DNA of 64,000 bases from Uloborus plumipes. Lineage: Eukaryota > Arthropoda > Arachnida > Araneae > Uloboridae. The notes below the pieces were generated by a model. That model had not been told where the DNA came from, did no database searches, and saw nothing but the letters and a program-made list of their open reading frames with translations. Position 1 is the stretch's first letter; each line of letters starts with the position of its first letter. This document shows positions 12,557-24,812 of the stretch, piece by piece. The DNA lies in NCBI GenBank assembly GCA_038373865.1, contig JAXGGA010001031.1, forward strand, positions 1 through 64,000, in the 5' to 3' direction. Both the position numbers and the translations under genes were made by a program.

Positions 12557-13702
12557 CCACTTTTTAGCCTACTTTCCCATTAAAAATAAAAGAAAGACGA
12601 AAAAAGTATTAAAAGTAGCTTAATGCATCTAAAAAATATCGCCAAGTCCAAAAAATATCGCCAAGTTAAAAAATATCGCCAAGTCAAAAAAAAATATCGC
12701 CAAGTGAAAAAAATAAAAAGGTAAAATGAATATCGAAAAATTAAAAATTTGAAAGTAGGGTATTGAGATGGGGAATTTGTGTGTCGGTCGGTCGGTCGGT
12801 CGGTCGGTCTGTCTGTCCCCCCCTAATAACTTTTGAATGAACAGTCCGATTTGGACAAACTTTTTTTTGTTGGAAAGATCTCGGCGAGTACAGCTCATTC
12901 CCATATTTGATTTTTTGATTTGAACAATTTTTGGTTCAAATTTGAGCCGTTCAAACAACCGGTCCCGCGATACTAACTTTTTAATGAACAGTCCGATTTG
13001 AACAAACTTTTTTTTGTTGGAAAGAACTTTTCAAGGATACTTCATTCCCGTATTTACATTTCCGATTTGAACAATTTTTCGTTCAACATTGAACCGCTCA
13101 AGCAAGCTGTCACCCCTAATAACTTTTGAGTAAACAGTCCGAAAAAAAATGACTGACTGTGCAGACGATTTTTTGTTTATTTATTCATTTGTTTTATTGA
13201 ATTTATTATTATTATTATTATTATTTTTGGCAGACGATTTTTTTTGTAACAAAAATGTTTCATTCACGAGGGCATTCTATTCTTTATTTATATTTAACAA
13301 CTGGCAACGGATTAAAAGTGAAATTCGAGACATTTTATCAACGGACGAGTTTTTTTTTCTTTTTTTTTTCTTTCTTTGATAAACTGTGTTTTGATGTACT
13401 TTGTACTTTTAATTTTTTTTTGAAAACAATTGAGGAATTTTTCTACGGAAGAACTGTAACAGTTACATTCTTTAAAAGGTGCGACAAAACTTTATTTATT
13501 CATTTATTTACTTTTTATGTGTCTATTTCATCTGATGAGAGGGGTATATTTTGCTTTTAGAAATCAGCTTCAAGTGCTAAAAAGGTATGTTTGACATAAT
13601 TTTCAGTTTCAGATAATCAAGAGAATATTGATCAGATGCTACAATGCCGATTTCGATGTACGGGAAAGTAGGCTCGTTTAGTTCTTGACAGAACTTCTTG
13701 TT
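12557..13702 (+). mobile_element. Repeat module M (copy 1), nested in the 12535 element
   Basis: This 1.15 kb unit recurs inverted at 54642-55824 with very high identity, including the open frames. Near its ends lie the inverted words GCCTACTTTCCC (12567) and GGGAAAGTAGGC (13662-13673), but the similarity runs about 29 bp further on the right, to TTCTTGACAGAACTTCTTGTT. At 12637-12700 the word ATATCGCCAAG is repeated every 16 to 20 bases, like a subterminal binding array. A GGTC microsatellite follows. Both copies are non-coding as read. Confidence 0.65.
12783..12818. repeat. GGTC tetranucleotide microsatellite
   Basis: Five to six GGTC units followed by CTGT units. The same tract, inverted (GACC), is in the sister module at 55564-55600. 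Confidence 0.85.
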
Positions 13703-14942
13703 GGTTTTGAATTTTTGTAATTTTTTCTAACACTTTGTTTTAACTCTAAATTGGTGTTTTAGTTACTTTACTTATCTGGCTATCTAAAAAAGTCTTAAAA
13801 GTTGGATTAGCACCTGTCTATAATGAATTATAATAGAAAATAAAAATTTTGAAATTTGGCCCATTCAACCCCACCTATGGGGTTGAATGGGCCATCGAAG
13901 GTAATGAATGGGCCACTAAATGAATTCAATGAAAATATGTGGATTTAATCTTTTATTTGCTGAATATGACAAAATAAATGTGGTACTTGACATGATGATA
14001 CAAAATCATACTGATTTAAAATTATATAAACATCAAAACTGATGCAATTAAAATAAAACTGATGCACACCAATTGTAGCAGAAAAATGACTAAATAATGA
14101 GATTGTCAGAAATAAATAACATCAAATATATATAAAAAATAACAGATAATACACACTATGATTTAACAAAATTTATATATTTCAAAAATAATATTAAAAA
14201 TCACTTTCAAAAACTTCATCTTCATTTTCAAACTTGTCAAAATTCAAAATTTTTTTTTATAAATTTACTAGACATCGGGAATAAGAAATATCTAACTTAA
14301 GTTACCAAGAAAGAAAATGAAATTGTACTGTGAGGAATATAATATGAAGGACAGAGGGGGGCTTTTTCAAGCCACGCACTGCGACCAGAGGTCTATTGTA
14401 CTATAGGAATATAATATAGATCTGCAAATTATATTTAGAAGTTACTACACGCCTATTTTGACGACGGTAATCTTTATCTATGACAGTCAGTTGTGTTTCA
14501 TATTAATGCGAAAATCCAAAGAAAAGGAAGAAAAACAATATTTAGGTGGCCCATTCATTACCATGACATAGTGGCCCATTCAACCCCACCTATACTTTTG
14601 GAATACATTTAGGTTTTTTGAGTACATTGAATTTAGATAACATCAAAATACATCTTAAAATTAGTTTATAAATATGGAAAGACTAGCTTATACATATGTA
14701 TGCAGTGAAATACTTGGTACATTTTAGCTAGGAAATGTTTTACTAAAAAGGGAAAAACTTACTTTTCAGTCAGATTCTTGACCATGCCACTCTAGTTTGA
14801 AAATGGCTCAGCGCAAACGAATGAAAATTGGATGAGTTTAGTAGAACAAATAGCTACATCCATCGGTGGCATCAAAAAAAAAAATTCATGCAAATACTTT
14901 TTCATATTTTGTTAGTGGCCCATTCATTACCACTCTCCCCTA

Positions 14943-15779
14943 TATGTTTCGAAAGGCAACGCTAAAAATGTTAAATTACGAATTGAAATGCTTTCGTGGA
15001 ACATTGATGTTGTTGGTTTAAAAAAATCACTTGTTATATCAATGACTGTGATGTTTTAGTAAGCGAAATGTTTTTTTTTTTAACTGAAGAATTGAATTTC
15101 ATTTATAAAGAGAGGGAGTCTAACAAATACTCTAAAAGAGACTTACATTTCGTTTTTGAGGCTCGAATTTTAAGTTTTATCCAGTATTTTTAACGACCAC
15201 GTTGGTTATTATTGTTATTCATCACCTTAACCAAATTAAAATGTTGCGGTAAAATTATTTTACCCTTTTTATTGCCATTTTTATACTTCTTTTACCCCTT
15301 TATTTGAAAATGCAGTCCATTGCATCCGCTGGGTAAAACAAAGGCGAATAATTTTTTCATGTTTACTTACGTTTAGTAAAACGTTAATAACCATGAACCC
15401 TAACTTTCCTGAAAACCTTAGTTTAAAAATTTAAAAACAAAATTCCGTGATCATTCAGTATGTGGGCTTTTAAAAGTCACAATATCAAAAGATGAATAGC
15501 AGGATTCATACTAATTGTTAGAAATTCTTAGCAATTGAAAGGTTAGTAAAATTGAATTCCGCTATTTGCAACAGTACACTAAAAATAACGCAAGAATAAG
15601 TTCGGAGTCTGTTGCATAAAGGGTACTAAACATAGCATAAAACATTAAATAATTGATCATTATAATGGACTTCTCTATTTTTATTATTTCACTCCTCCAA
15701 ACTGAGTTTTACTCTTTTGAAAAATCTCAAGGAGCATTTTCATGCCTTAAGGGTCGTAGCTATTAAGATGCATGTACCA
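14943..15779. other. AT-rich non-coding stretch
   Basis: Nothing recognised beyond T-runs. Confidence 0.55.
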
Positions 15780-16193
15780 TCCCAAGTAACATCAACTCAT
15801 CGGATTTTGCTCGGCCGATCATCGAACTCCTCGTAAACTGATCCCGTAACGCACGATGACATCGTTCCGATCAGTATCCGAGCACGGTTTTCAATGAAAT
15901 ACTTTTCATCGGAAAGCGATATCCTTCCGATCAACTTTCCCGATGAAAATAAGCCGAGCATCCAAAATTGATCCTAAATTCATCGGCACGGGACTGCACT
16001 GCTCGTAAATTGCTCCAAATCATCGTATTTCGAGCAAAACTCATCGGATTTTGCTGCTTGGATTCTGTTTGGCCGATTAGACATATTGGAGCAATTCCAG
16101 AGAACTCATCGAATCCGATCATCGGCCGATGAGAATTTCATCAGGTTTCGATGAATGGCCGATTATCGGCCGATGAGATTATGCTGCTAGGGA
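15780..16193. mobile_element. Small TIR element dense in CATCGG/CCGATG words
   Basis: Left end CCCAAGTAACATCAACTCAT and right end (inverted CCCTAGCAGCATAATCTCAT, both followed by CGG) match at about 19 of 23 positions. Between them the words CATCGG, CGGCCGAT and CCGATC recur more than a dozen times in both orientations. AT flanks both ends, but the target duplication is not certain. No coding capacity. I cannot assign a superfamily. Confidence 0.5.
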
Positions 16194-16559
16194 TTCTTTT
16201 ACACTGCTCGAAAAATAGATGCTTTTAGTAGAGGAATGATCATCTCAGTGTTAAGTTAAAAAGATTGTCACGCCACTAGCTGTTGTACTTCTTTACGCCA
16301 AGAAAGCCGTCTTCGACGGATGCTTGAATAAATTTGGCAATGATATGAAAACATTTTCAAACAAAATCTATATTTCTGCACATTTATCTATCTAAACATA
16401 TCTAATTCATATCTTAATTCCTTCTCTATGTAACAGTAGCCCACTGGATTTTAAGTTGGGGCTCTTTAGCTATCATCAACACACGTCAATGAAAACGAGT
16501 AAAACGCAACAAGTGTTCCAGTTCAAAATTTAAAAAAAAAATCGGTTTTAAAAATTATA
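16194..16559. other. Non-coding stretch
   Basis: Nothing recognised. Confidence 0.5.
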
Positions 16560-16598
16560 AATTATTTTCCCAGTATCTTGAAAGAAAGTAAGAAATGA

Positions 16599-16858
16599 TT
16601 GAAGGGCTTGGAGGATGAAGGGGCTATGTTACATTTTAAAAAATGAACACTCTGGACAATGGTAAGCAATGGATACATGTAAGCAAGTTAAATTTGGTAC
16701 ATAAAAAAGTAGATGTTATTAGACCAATTTCATACGCACACTAACGACAAAACCAGAAAACAAAAAAGCAGCAACAAGTGCAACAATAAAACTTTGAACT
16801 TTAATTACTCGCAATTTCTGTTTTGTCACATAACCCCTTCATCTCCCAAACCCTTTAA
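16599..16858. mobile_element. MITE with TTGAAGGGC ends, copy 1
   Basis: Inverted ends TTGAAGGGCTTGGAGGATGA and its counterpart at 16833-16858. A second copy lies at 45164-45412 in opposite orientation. The duplicated segment at 20597 shows the site without the insertion, which confirms mobility. The target duplication is obscured by an AATT-like palindrome. No coding capacity. Confidence 0.65.
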
Positions 16859-17175
16859 TTCCAATGATATGCTCTACTTGGGGACATAAAGACATCATCT
16901 TCCTATGTAATGTCAAAACTGCATAGCAAATTTTTGAATTGTGGAACTCATTTCCCACTCTTTATCCAAGCGAAAAAGTAGAGGGTGCTCAAAAAAAAAA
17001 AAAAAAAAATGCTGTACACATATTTTCTCCATACCGTTGGATTGGATTCCACAAATGAATTTAACACCATTTGGAACGACACCGTTTCAGCCATAACTTC
17101 TCATAATTATGTGATCAAATCAATCTTGACCCTGTATAAAAGTTCGATGTGCTCTTGTAGATTAAAAAAAAAAAC

Positions 17176-17240
17176 AAGATTCGAATCTTCGACTTCTGAG
17201 ACGAGTAGATGCCTTTGTCCAACTGCTTAGACGGGAGCTT
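17176..17240 (-). repeat. tRNA-like segment with Pol III-type boxes
   Basis: On the minus strand TAAGCAGTTGG resembles an A box and AAGATTCGAATCTT a B box, at tRNA-like spacing, followed directly by a run of T like a Pol III terminator. The anticodon and T stems pair poorly (only three central anticodon-stem pairs), so it is a SINE head or tRNA pseudogene, not a working tRNA. Confidence 0.35.
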
Positions 17241-17310
17241 TTTCTGTAGGCAAAGTAGCCCGTTAATAAGGATGAATGGGTGCTCGACAAATTACACAGG
17301 TCTGCAAAAA

Positions 17311-18229
17311 AAAAAAAAAGAATCGAACAGATGCATGGGATGTTTTGACTGATTTTAATGTTTTTCGGTGTCCTGATTCCGAATATGAGCTTCATTTTTT
17401 TCTATCACGTACAGATTTTTTGCAACACGTGAGGGCTTAATTGCCAAAACCAAAAAAAAAAAAAAAAACAGAAGTAAAAAAGAAAACCTTGTACTTATCG
17501 GGAAAAAAAGCCATACAATTTTTTAACTCATTACAACACATTTTAAAAAGTGGATCACATTTAGTGTTTACTCCTTTTTCATGGTAACCCCCCCCCCCCC
17601 CCACACACACAAACACACACTGATGCTCCTAATGGTGCGCTTTCGCTGGTTGAAATTCGATGATTCCAGCTTGAGTATCCAAAAGTAGTCTGATATCATA
17701 TTTACGCCCCATCTTCCTTGGTAACATCTCTCTATACCTTTCATATCTTGAGGAAATCTTTCGCAATGTGTCTCACTAAAGCCACCACGATTTTCGGAAA
17801 AACAAGCTACATGTAAATGTAGAAAATGGACTTTATAACTCATGCTGCAGTGCTGAGCTTCGAATGCAGCCGAAATCCACTTGACGATTTTTTTTATAAC
17901 CAGAGTTTTTGTTACTTCTTAAAAACTTTTGTTCAACATTCTTGAATGCGTTACAGGCTTATTTTTCAGTTTCAGTCATTGATTCAAAAAACAATGGTTC
18001 AGATAAAAGTTTGCGTACGTCAGGTCAAGTGAATATTAGCTCTTTTAATTTAACTTCAGACAATTTCGGATTGTTCGAACAAAAATATTTGAAAAAGTCT
18101 CCATCTTTTGACGAAGACTTGAAAAATTGCTTCATCAGTTCTAATTTAATGTGAAGAGGTGAAAAAAGAACCTTTTCACGATCAACTTTATACTTGCCGG
18201 CCTGGAAAGCCGCGACTAGCAGTTAGTAC
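17311..18229. other. Non-coding stretch
   Basis: No gene recognised. Contains A-runs at 17307 and 17450 and a C-run with CA repeats at about 17586-17617. The 91-codon minus frame across the C-run is low complexity. Confidence 0.55.
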
Positions 18230-19881
18230 CAGGGTTGCCTGACGTCCCGGATTTCAAGGGACAGTCCCGTTTTTTGCAAAATTGTCCCGCGTCCCGGGAA
18301 ATCTTGCTACGGGACGGCCAAAGTCCCGTATTCTAAGCTAGGAGTAACACTTTATAAAACAAAACATTATTTTCAGCAAAAATGAAGTAAAACAAAAAAT
18401 GTGAAATAGAGTGATAAGAAAATTGATTCAACCATAATATTTCTCTGCTCTAAAGTGTAAATTTCTATTCAGTTATAGCAGGAATCATTGTGACAGTCAA
18501 TTCAACAAACATATCGTTCATTGTAAAAGTGGGTAGCTCGTTGTAAATGATGTTATTATGACTTATTATATACGTCCTTCTCAATATTTCTTTACGAAAG
18601 AAATATGTGTTCAGCTACTATTAGTCACCATATATTTATCTTTTGAAATTTGCTTTGCTTTCCGTTTGTACTAAAAGACGTACCGTAAATCAGGGTTACT
18701 TGGACCCAGAAGAGGGCTACTTGAGCCCACAGTAAAATGATAAAATCAGGGTTTGGTATTAGCGTTAGAGACTGCAGAGGGCTTCTACCTAGTGGAGAAA
18801 CGAGGAACTACGTGCAAGTCTTCAACTAGTAGGTACCAAACCTAGATTTTATCATTTTATTGTAGTGGGCTCAAGTAACCCCCTAGGGTCCAAGTAACCC
18901 TGATTTACGGTAACTAATTGTTATTCCATTTAGCAAACAAATACGAATATTTAAAATATGAAAATACATAACTTTTACAATGAACAGCAGTAATGTGAAT
19001 TGCAATGAGTTTTATGGCAAAATAAAGACACAGCAAAACTTGGGAAGAATTATTACAGCGGTAAAATCAAGCAGTAAATATGATTTTTAGAAAAAAGAGA
19101 GAGAGAATTTTCCGACATTATATAAGAATAATTATTATGTTATAATATTTAAATAACTGTACAGTTTTTCCCCCTAAAGATATTGAATATTGATTTTTTA
19201 ATTTTTTTAGGCTAACTTCTTATAGTTAGTTTAAGTAGTTAAGTTTAATTCTATGCCTACGCAATTGTAATCAACATTTCTGTTAGTGACTCATTAAACT
19301 TATTTTTCACGTATTCGAATTTTCCCACTGGTACGTCTAGTTTTTTTTAAAAAAGGACATACTAAACATTAGTCATCAATAGAAGCGACTATTATATCTT
19401 TCACATTCCAAGACAAGCCCGTCATTTGGGGATCAGGGCGAGTGTTCAACTGCCCCCCCCCCCCCCCTGGTTTTGGGAAATTAGTAATGTATTTACATAT
19501 AATTGGCGTGACTTTGCTGTTTTTTGGAAAATTTGCATTGAATTTTTGCTTTTTGCTCCCCTGGTAAAATTTGAAATGACTGGCCTGCGTCAGGAAAAAG
19601 GGGGTTAATAACAGGGATATAGGAACTTACACGATAATTAATTTTAAGCCTTTTATTACCCCTTAATATTTATGAAGAAAAATAACTATTCAATGGTAAA
19701 AAATAGTTTTTATTCATGTAATAATTGTGTATTGTTTTTTCTTTATGTATTTTTGTGAAGAAGGTTTAATATTAAAGTCAAGGTTTTAGAAATTCAACCT
19801 TTAGACTTCATCTCTCAACCCCCCACCCCCCATCCCTGTAAGGCTGTCCCGTAATTGCAGTTCTTAAATCTGGCAACCCTG
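18230..19881. mobile_element. hAT-like element, 1.65 kb, non-autonomous
   Basis: The ends are CAGGGTTGCC and GGCAACCCTG, an inverted pair of the CAGGG type usual in hAT elements. They are flanked by the 8-bp direct repeats GTTAGTAC (18222-18229) and GTTAGCAC (19882-19889), 7 of 8 matching. Subterminal GTCCCG/CGGGAC words occur at both ends. No transposase frame is present. A TA-target foldback element sits inside at 18683-18910. Confidence 0.75.
18683..18910. mobile_element. Foldback MITE, 228 bp, TA target
   Basis: Inverted ends CCGTAAATCAGGGTTACTTG, continuing into GACCC, are flanked by TA on both sides. Further inside, GGTTTGGTA and TACCAAACC also pair, so most of the element can fold on itself. 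It lies within the hAT-like element and is the younger insertion. Confidence 0.75.
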
Positions 19882-19889
19882 GTTAGCAC

Positions 19890-20596
19890 CTTTAGGAGGT
19901 TCTATTTTAAAAAGGGGAGTCATCTTGATCAAGGAAATGCACCATAGCAGCATTTCTGCTTATTCGGATTTTACTGGATTTGATAAGGAAGGGGAATAAA
20001 TTTAAAAAAAAGAAACATCAACACAAACCAACACTTTTAATAAACGAATCCAACAAAAAACAAAATAAAAAAATGTAAAAAAAAAATCCCCTTACAATCC
20101 TTATCTTTCTTATTACTATCACTTCTTATTACTTTATCTTATTACTTTATCTTATCTCTTATCTTATTACTTTCTTATTACTTATTTTGATCAAATCCTG
20201 AAAATTCCAAGAACTCAGTGCAACATGTTTAAACCTCATCACTTTGACTCTGTAGGCGAGTGTAGCAGTTCGGTTTGCACTTTCCCCTTTCAAACCCCTA
20301 ACTTTGCTCTCTCTCTTTTTTTTTTTTTCAGTTTTTACAACTGTGGGTACTCTTTTCACGTCTAAGAAACAAATAAGAAACACTATTTGTAGTAAACAAA
20401 TTTTTTTTAATCATAAATTAGTATATTGTTTATTCAGTTATATGAGGTACAATCGTACATTACCACAATTTAGTACACAGGTTTTGGGAAAAAACTGTAC
20501 GTGATGGATAAAAATGGAGATCATTTTCGAATTCAGCACACCGAAAAACACAAAAAACACTCAAATTATCCCACGCAGTTTTTTTGGTTGCTGTTA
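19890..20596. other. Non-coding stretch with a decayed TCTTATTACT repeat
   Basis: At about 20101-20185 the words TCTTATTACT/TTATCTTATTAC repeat irregularly. No gene recognised. A T-run lies at 20319. Confidence 0.6.
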
Positions 20597-21085
20597 TCAA
20601 TTATCTTCTAAGTATCTTGAAAGAAAGTAAGTACTAATTTCAGTGATATGGGGGGGGGGGGGGCTCAACCTGGAGCACATAAAGACATCTTCACGAGTAA
20701 CGTTAAAACTTAAAAGCAGATTTTTGAACTGTGCAACTTATTTCACAGTTTGCCAAAGCCAAAAAGCAGGGGGCTTCTCAAAAAACAATTCGTGCACACA
20801 TATATTCCCCATACCGTTAGAGTTATTTGAATTCCATGAGTAAATTTAAGGCCATCTGGAACGCCACCGTTTCAACCATAACTATGCGATCAAATCAATC
20901 TTGACCCTGTAAAAAAAAGTTCGATGTGCCATTGCAGATTTTTTAAAAAGAAACAAGATTCGAATCTTCGACTTCTGAGACGAGCAGATGCCTTTGTCCA
21001 ACTGCTTAGACGGGAGCTTTTTCTGTAGGTAAAGTAGCCCGTTAATAAGGATGAATGGGTGCTCAGCGGTAAACAAAGCCGCCCT
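20597..21085. repeat. Duplicated segment, copy B (empty site)
   Basis: Matches 16560-17310. Where copy A carries a MITE, copy B reads straight through (GTAAGTACTAATTTCAGTGATATG in two adjoining pieces), giving a paralogous empty site. A G-run of 14 lies at 20649. Confidence 0.65.
20953..21020 (-). repeat. tRNA-like segment, copy B
   Basis: Same A-box-like and B-box-like words as at 17176-17240, with one base change in the anticodon region (CTGCTCGTC for CTACTCGTC). The T-run after the B box is shorter. Confidence 0.35.
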
Positions 21086-21338
21086 TAACCGCCGCCACCG
21101 CCACATCTGCCCCCGAGAGGGGTCCCGGAACGTCTTTGGAAAAATCGAACATCTCTATCTTGATGTGAGAGAGACATCTGGAACTTTGCGTTCGCGGTCA
21201 TGAATGACAGATCTTTCGCCTCCAGGGTTACTCCACGGTCATGTGTAGGACAATTTCGACTAAATTTTACTTATAATGTCTTATGCAGATAAATTTAAAA
21301 GGGCGGTTAGTTAATTACTTGTTGACCTAGTAAACGTA

Positions 21339-22633
21339 GGGGAATGTGAGAAAAAGGGAAATAGTTAACATAGCTTACCTGCTTCAAAACGAACAAATAA
21401 AAAATTTGCTTTGAAAATTATAGCACTTATAACAAAATATATATTTTTTTAAATTGTAGCACTTGCATCGAAAGATTATTTCTCATTTTTGGCAGTAAAT
21501 TTGTACCTTCAAAAAAAAAAGTTGAAAATTTTCTCTTTTATTTTCTAAAATTGAATTATTTTTCAAATGAAACATTTTTTATATGATTATTTAAAATATT
21601 TTTGATCAAATGAAGGAGCACATAAAATTATGAATGGATAAATGAATAGATGGTAAAACAATTAAAAAAAATTTAACATTGGAGAAAAAATAGACGAATG
21701 AATAAAACTGAATATTAATAAGAAAATAAGTGAATGAATAAATGAATAAATGAGTTGTTAAATGAAGGAATAGAAAGGAATCAATTAATAAATGAATGCT
21801 TAAGTAATTCAACAATGGATTGAATAAGCAAACGAATTAAACCACTATGCCCTGCCTGCATGCACTTGACTAATTGTACAAAACATTTTTTTAAAAAATA
21901 AGCTAATAAGTATTAAGAAAATAAATGAATCACCGAATATAAGTCAGAGATACAGTGAACTCTCACTTGTGCGCCGACCCAAAGGACCAGCAGAAAAAGG
22001 CGCATAACTGAGAGAGACGCATAAGTGAACAAGCCTATTTATAGGTCTAAAACGTAACATTTGTTCTAATGAGAGCATTTGAATAAGAATGTTTCCATAG
22101 AAAAGGAACATATTACTCATTTAGGCTATTACTGTAACGTAACTACAAGGATAAAGATAAAACAAAAATTGCAGCATACCTAATCACAAACTGTTCCCTT
22201 TAAAATGATCCACAATAGATAATTGTCCCTCTCCGAACTCTAGTTGGTGAGAAAAAAATACCTTCCGTGGGCAATAAAGGCGAAACGTTAAAGATGAAAG
22301 GGAAGAAACATGTCTATTTTTTAAAGAAAAATTAATTATTTTTTTTACATTTAACGAAAAATTCGGCGCATAAGTGAAATATTTATCTTTAGAGCAACGC
22401 ACAAACGAATGATATTATCATTATTTTTCTATGGGATGTGCTGGTACCCTTGAAAATCGTCGTATAAGTCAAAAAGGCGCATAAATGAGGCGGTGTAGAG
22501 AGTTCACTGTACCTTTTTCCTGACTGGAATAGACTACATGTGTTACTACATAGTACATAGTAAAACTATTACCAGATCAGTGCGCTAAAAACAGAGTAAG
22601 TATTTCACCATTTCACTTTGCTCCACATTCCTC
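21339..22633. mobile_element. TIR element with GGGGAATGTG ends, 1.3 kb, TA target
   Basis: The left end GGGGAATGTGAG and the right end (inverted GAGGAATGTGGAGCAAAGTG) are flanked by TA. A related copy is at 40101-40983. The two share an interior of degenerate AATGAATAAATG-like repeats (here 21610-21830) and an ATTTTTGGCAG stretch. A pogo-like MITE is inserted at 21953-22509. No transposase seen. Confidence 0.65.
21953..22509. mobile_element. pogo/Tigger-like MITE, 557 bp, TA target
   Basis: Ends CAGTGAACTCTC and GAGAGTTCACTG, flanked by TA. Subterminal GGCGCATAA words occur near both ends. TA target with a CAGT start is typical of pogo/Tigger MITEs. No coding capacity. Confidence 0.7.
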
Positions 22634-24769
22634 TACTTTGATTCGTGTAATTTGTTACGTTCTTTTATTTTTTTTCGCGTTACACACCTTTGACCATCAG
22701 ATTTAGAGTTTTTTATTCTAGCACTATATCCTTTGGATCTGCAGTTGCAAATTTTATAAATACATACTTTGCCTGCGTGTAAGCCTGAATTTTCCTATGC
22801 ACATTTAGGATTAATTACATACTCTGTCGTGCTGAGCCCAAAAGTCGCATCTGCACTTTTTAACAAAATTTAGTTATTGTCACCAGGTGGTTCTTTGTAA
22901 CTTATTTTATCTCAATGCACTGTTTTGTGGTCATTTTAGAACAGGAAATATTTTTTAAAAATTTTGAACAAGTACCTCCTGAATCAGATACATGGAAGCG
23001 CAAAACTTTAAACAACAATATCCCAGTTTAAGATCGTCTGCCGATACCACTTCTGCGCTTAGCACGGCGGTACTATTATCAAGAGCCGGAGGGTCTTTAA
23101 GTAATAATTTTTGGTACATGAATTTCGCTGGATTCTAAAAATTCCAGAATAAAAACAAAAGTTGGTGAAAACTGAACTTTATTAATTCATTAGCAACGGT
23201 TCATTTTTCTGATAGTTTCATCCAATAAAAATACAAACGAGACATAGCAATCTACCCCATTGTGTAAAACTATCATGAAGAGGGGGAGGGGTGAAGCAAA
23301 TCGATAAGTCAAACTATAATCGGAAAATGAACACATGTATGCAAGTTATAGACTCGGGAAGATCGTGGGAATCATGATCGTGCGGCTGGACTTCGCGTGC
23401 GTCAGGGGGTGGACAGTCCCTGTCATTGGCATTCGTCAGGGATTTCTGTTGGGGACGATGCAGGTGCGCGCCCATCCATCACTTCTGCGGCATTCCAAAT
23501 GATTCCAGAAGACTCACGCGACATTGCCCAATGCATTGCCATGGCAGCGCAAAAAACGCAAACGATTTATTTTGGTACAGCATACAAACTGCTACTATTA
23601 GACGTTGCAACTTGAGGCCCCAAACCCCCAAACATAGTTCTGAATTTTTTTTTCATTGAAGTATTTATTATTTATTTCATTTATATTCTAAATCTCTCAA
23701 TTTGTTTTTCTGGAGCACTTACATCTTTTCGTTGAAATTAATATTTCAATTTTTCTTAAACCAATGTTTTTTTTTTCTTCCCCGCCTACCAGTGATTGCC
23801 TAAAAAAACAATGTTGTACCAGTAGCAGATTTACCGTGTAATTGCAAGGAAGTCCAGCTACAATGGGACAAAATTGCAAAAAAATTTTGGAAGGTCACAG
23901 CGATCTCCCTTGAGCTTCGAACTGGGCCCCCTCCAAAGGGTCACTAAAACCACATTACGACGGGTCCCCAAACAGGACAAAAGTGTTGGAAGACGAACCA
24001 GGAAAAAAAAGCAAAATAAAAGATTTTTAAAAAAAATCTATAGGTAGACCGATCAGTGAATGAACACCGAAGTGCAATTTCATTTTCAAAAATTCATAGC
24101 ATCGTTAAAAATTATCACATGTGCCACTTGACGGTAAAAGTATTTTATGTAGTATATGTGAGCCAATATTTTGAAAAGTGCCAATTTGAAGTTGGAGTTT
24201 CCTGATTAAAAAATTTTTTTGCAGAGAAAAATTAATATTGGATTCTAAGTCTAAATTGGGTCTAAATGCAAGAAAATAAAAGGAGGGAGGTCAAGGAAGA
24301 TATTTACCCCCTCCTTAGATTACTCACTTTTAAGCCGTTACAGATCTGATGAGTGTTACAGATCTGATGTTAGTATGAGCTACATATCTGAGTTTATGCT
24401 TTCAGTCTTCATTAACATCTCTAAAAAGGAAATCATTACCTTGCATTTTTAACATAGAATTAAGATAATTATATTAATATATATTAGGGGCTAAAAATCA
24501 AATTTTACTATAAAAAAGAATTTCTTGGAAATAAAAATGAGCGATCAGGTTTTTAGATAAAATAAATTATGAGATTACCAAATCCAAACTAATACAACAT
24601 TTGTTTTGTTTTGAAATAACACACAACTTCAACTTTTTCAACACACAACTCTGCTGCTTGCTTTTCTTTAATTAGTTGCAGGAAATTTAATTTCTTGATT
24701 AGAAATTCAAATTTAGCATGCTAGTTATTATCTAGTTATTTAGCAAAGTTATGAGGAATTGAAGCACCA

Positions 24770-24770
<1 letters not shown>
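22634..24770. other. Non-coding stretch with one GC-richer patch
   Basis: No gene recognised. A CpG-containing patch at about 23350-23600 holds two overlapping frames (72 and 77 codons) with no recognisable motif. The rest is AT-rich. Confidence 0.5.

Positions 24771-24808
<38 letters not shown>
24771..24808. repeat. TAA/ATA trinucleotide microsatellite
   Basis: Twelve or so perfect AAT units. Confidence 0.9.

Positions 24809-24812
<4 letters not shown>

Larger units (their letters stand above)
12535..14940. mobile_element. TIR element, 2.4 kb, TA target, non-autonomous
   Basis: The left end GGGGAGAGTGATAATGAATG... and the right end pair over about 26 bp with one mismatch, and both are flanked by TA. 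Related words recur inside in both orientations near 13857-13920 and 14548-14592 (GGCCCATTCAACCCCACC, GTAATGAATGGGCCAC). That suggests a compound or foldback element, or two related ones stacked together. A second module (12557-13702) sits just inside the left end. No transposase is readable. The TA target fits the Tc1/mariner superfamily, but the G-rich end is not a classic member. Confidence 0.65.
16560..17310. repeat. Duplicated segment, copy A (with insertion)
   Basis: From AGTATCTTGAAAGAAAGTAAG to GTAGCCCGTTAATAAGGATG this segment matches 20597-21060 in the same orientation, with moderate divergence. Copy A has a MITE at 16599-16858 that copy B lacks. The 3' portion holds a tRNA-like sequence. 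The shared unit may itself be a dispersed repeat rather than a local duplication. Confidence 0.65.

Noticed and set aside
12629..12958. 109-codon frame almost identical at 55422-55751
   Set aside because: Conserved because it sits in module M. It runs through a GGTC microsatellite and a spaced 11-mer array, giving repetitive peptide.
17176..17240. Functional tRNA gene
   Set aside because: Box-like words are present but anticodon and T stems do not pair properly.
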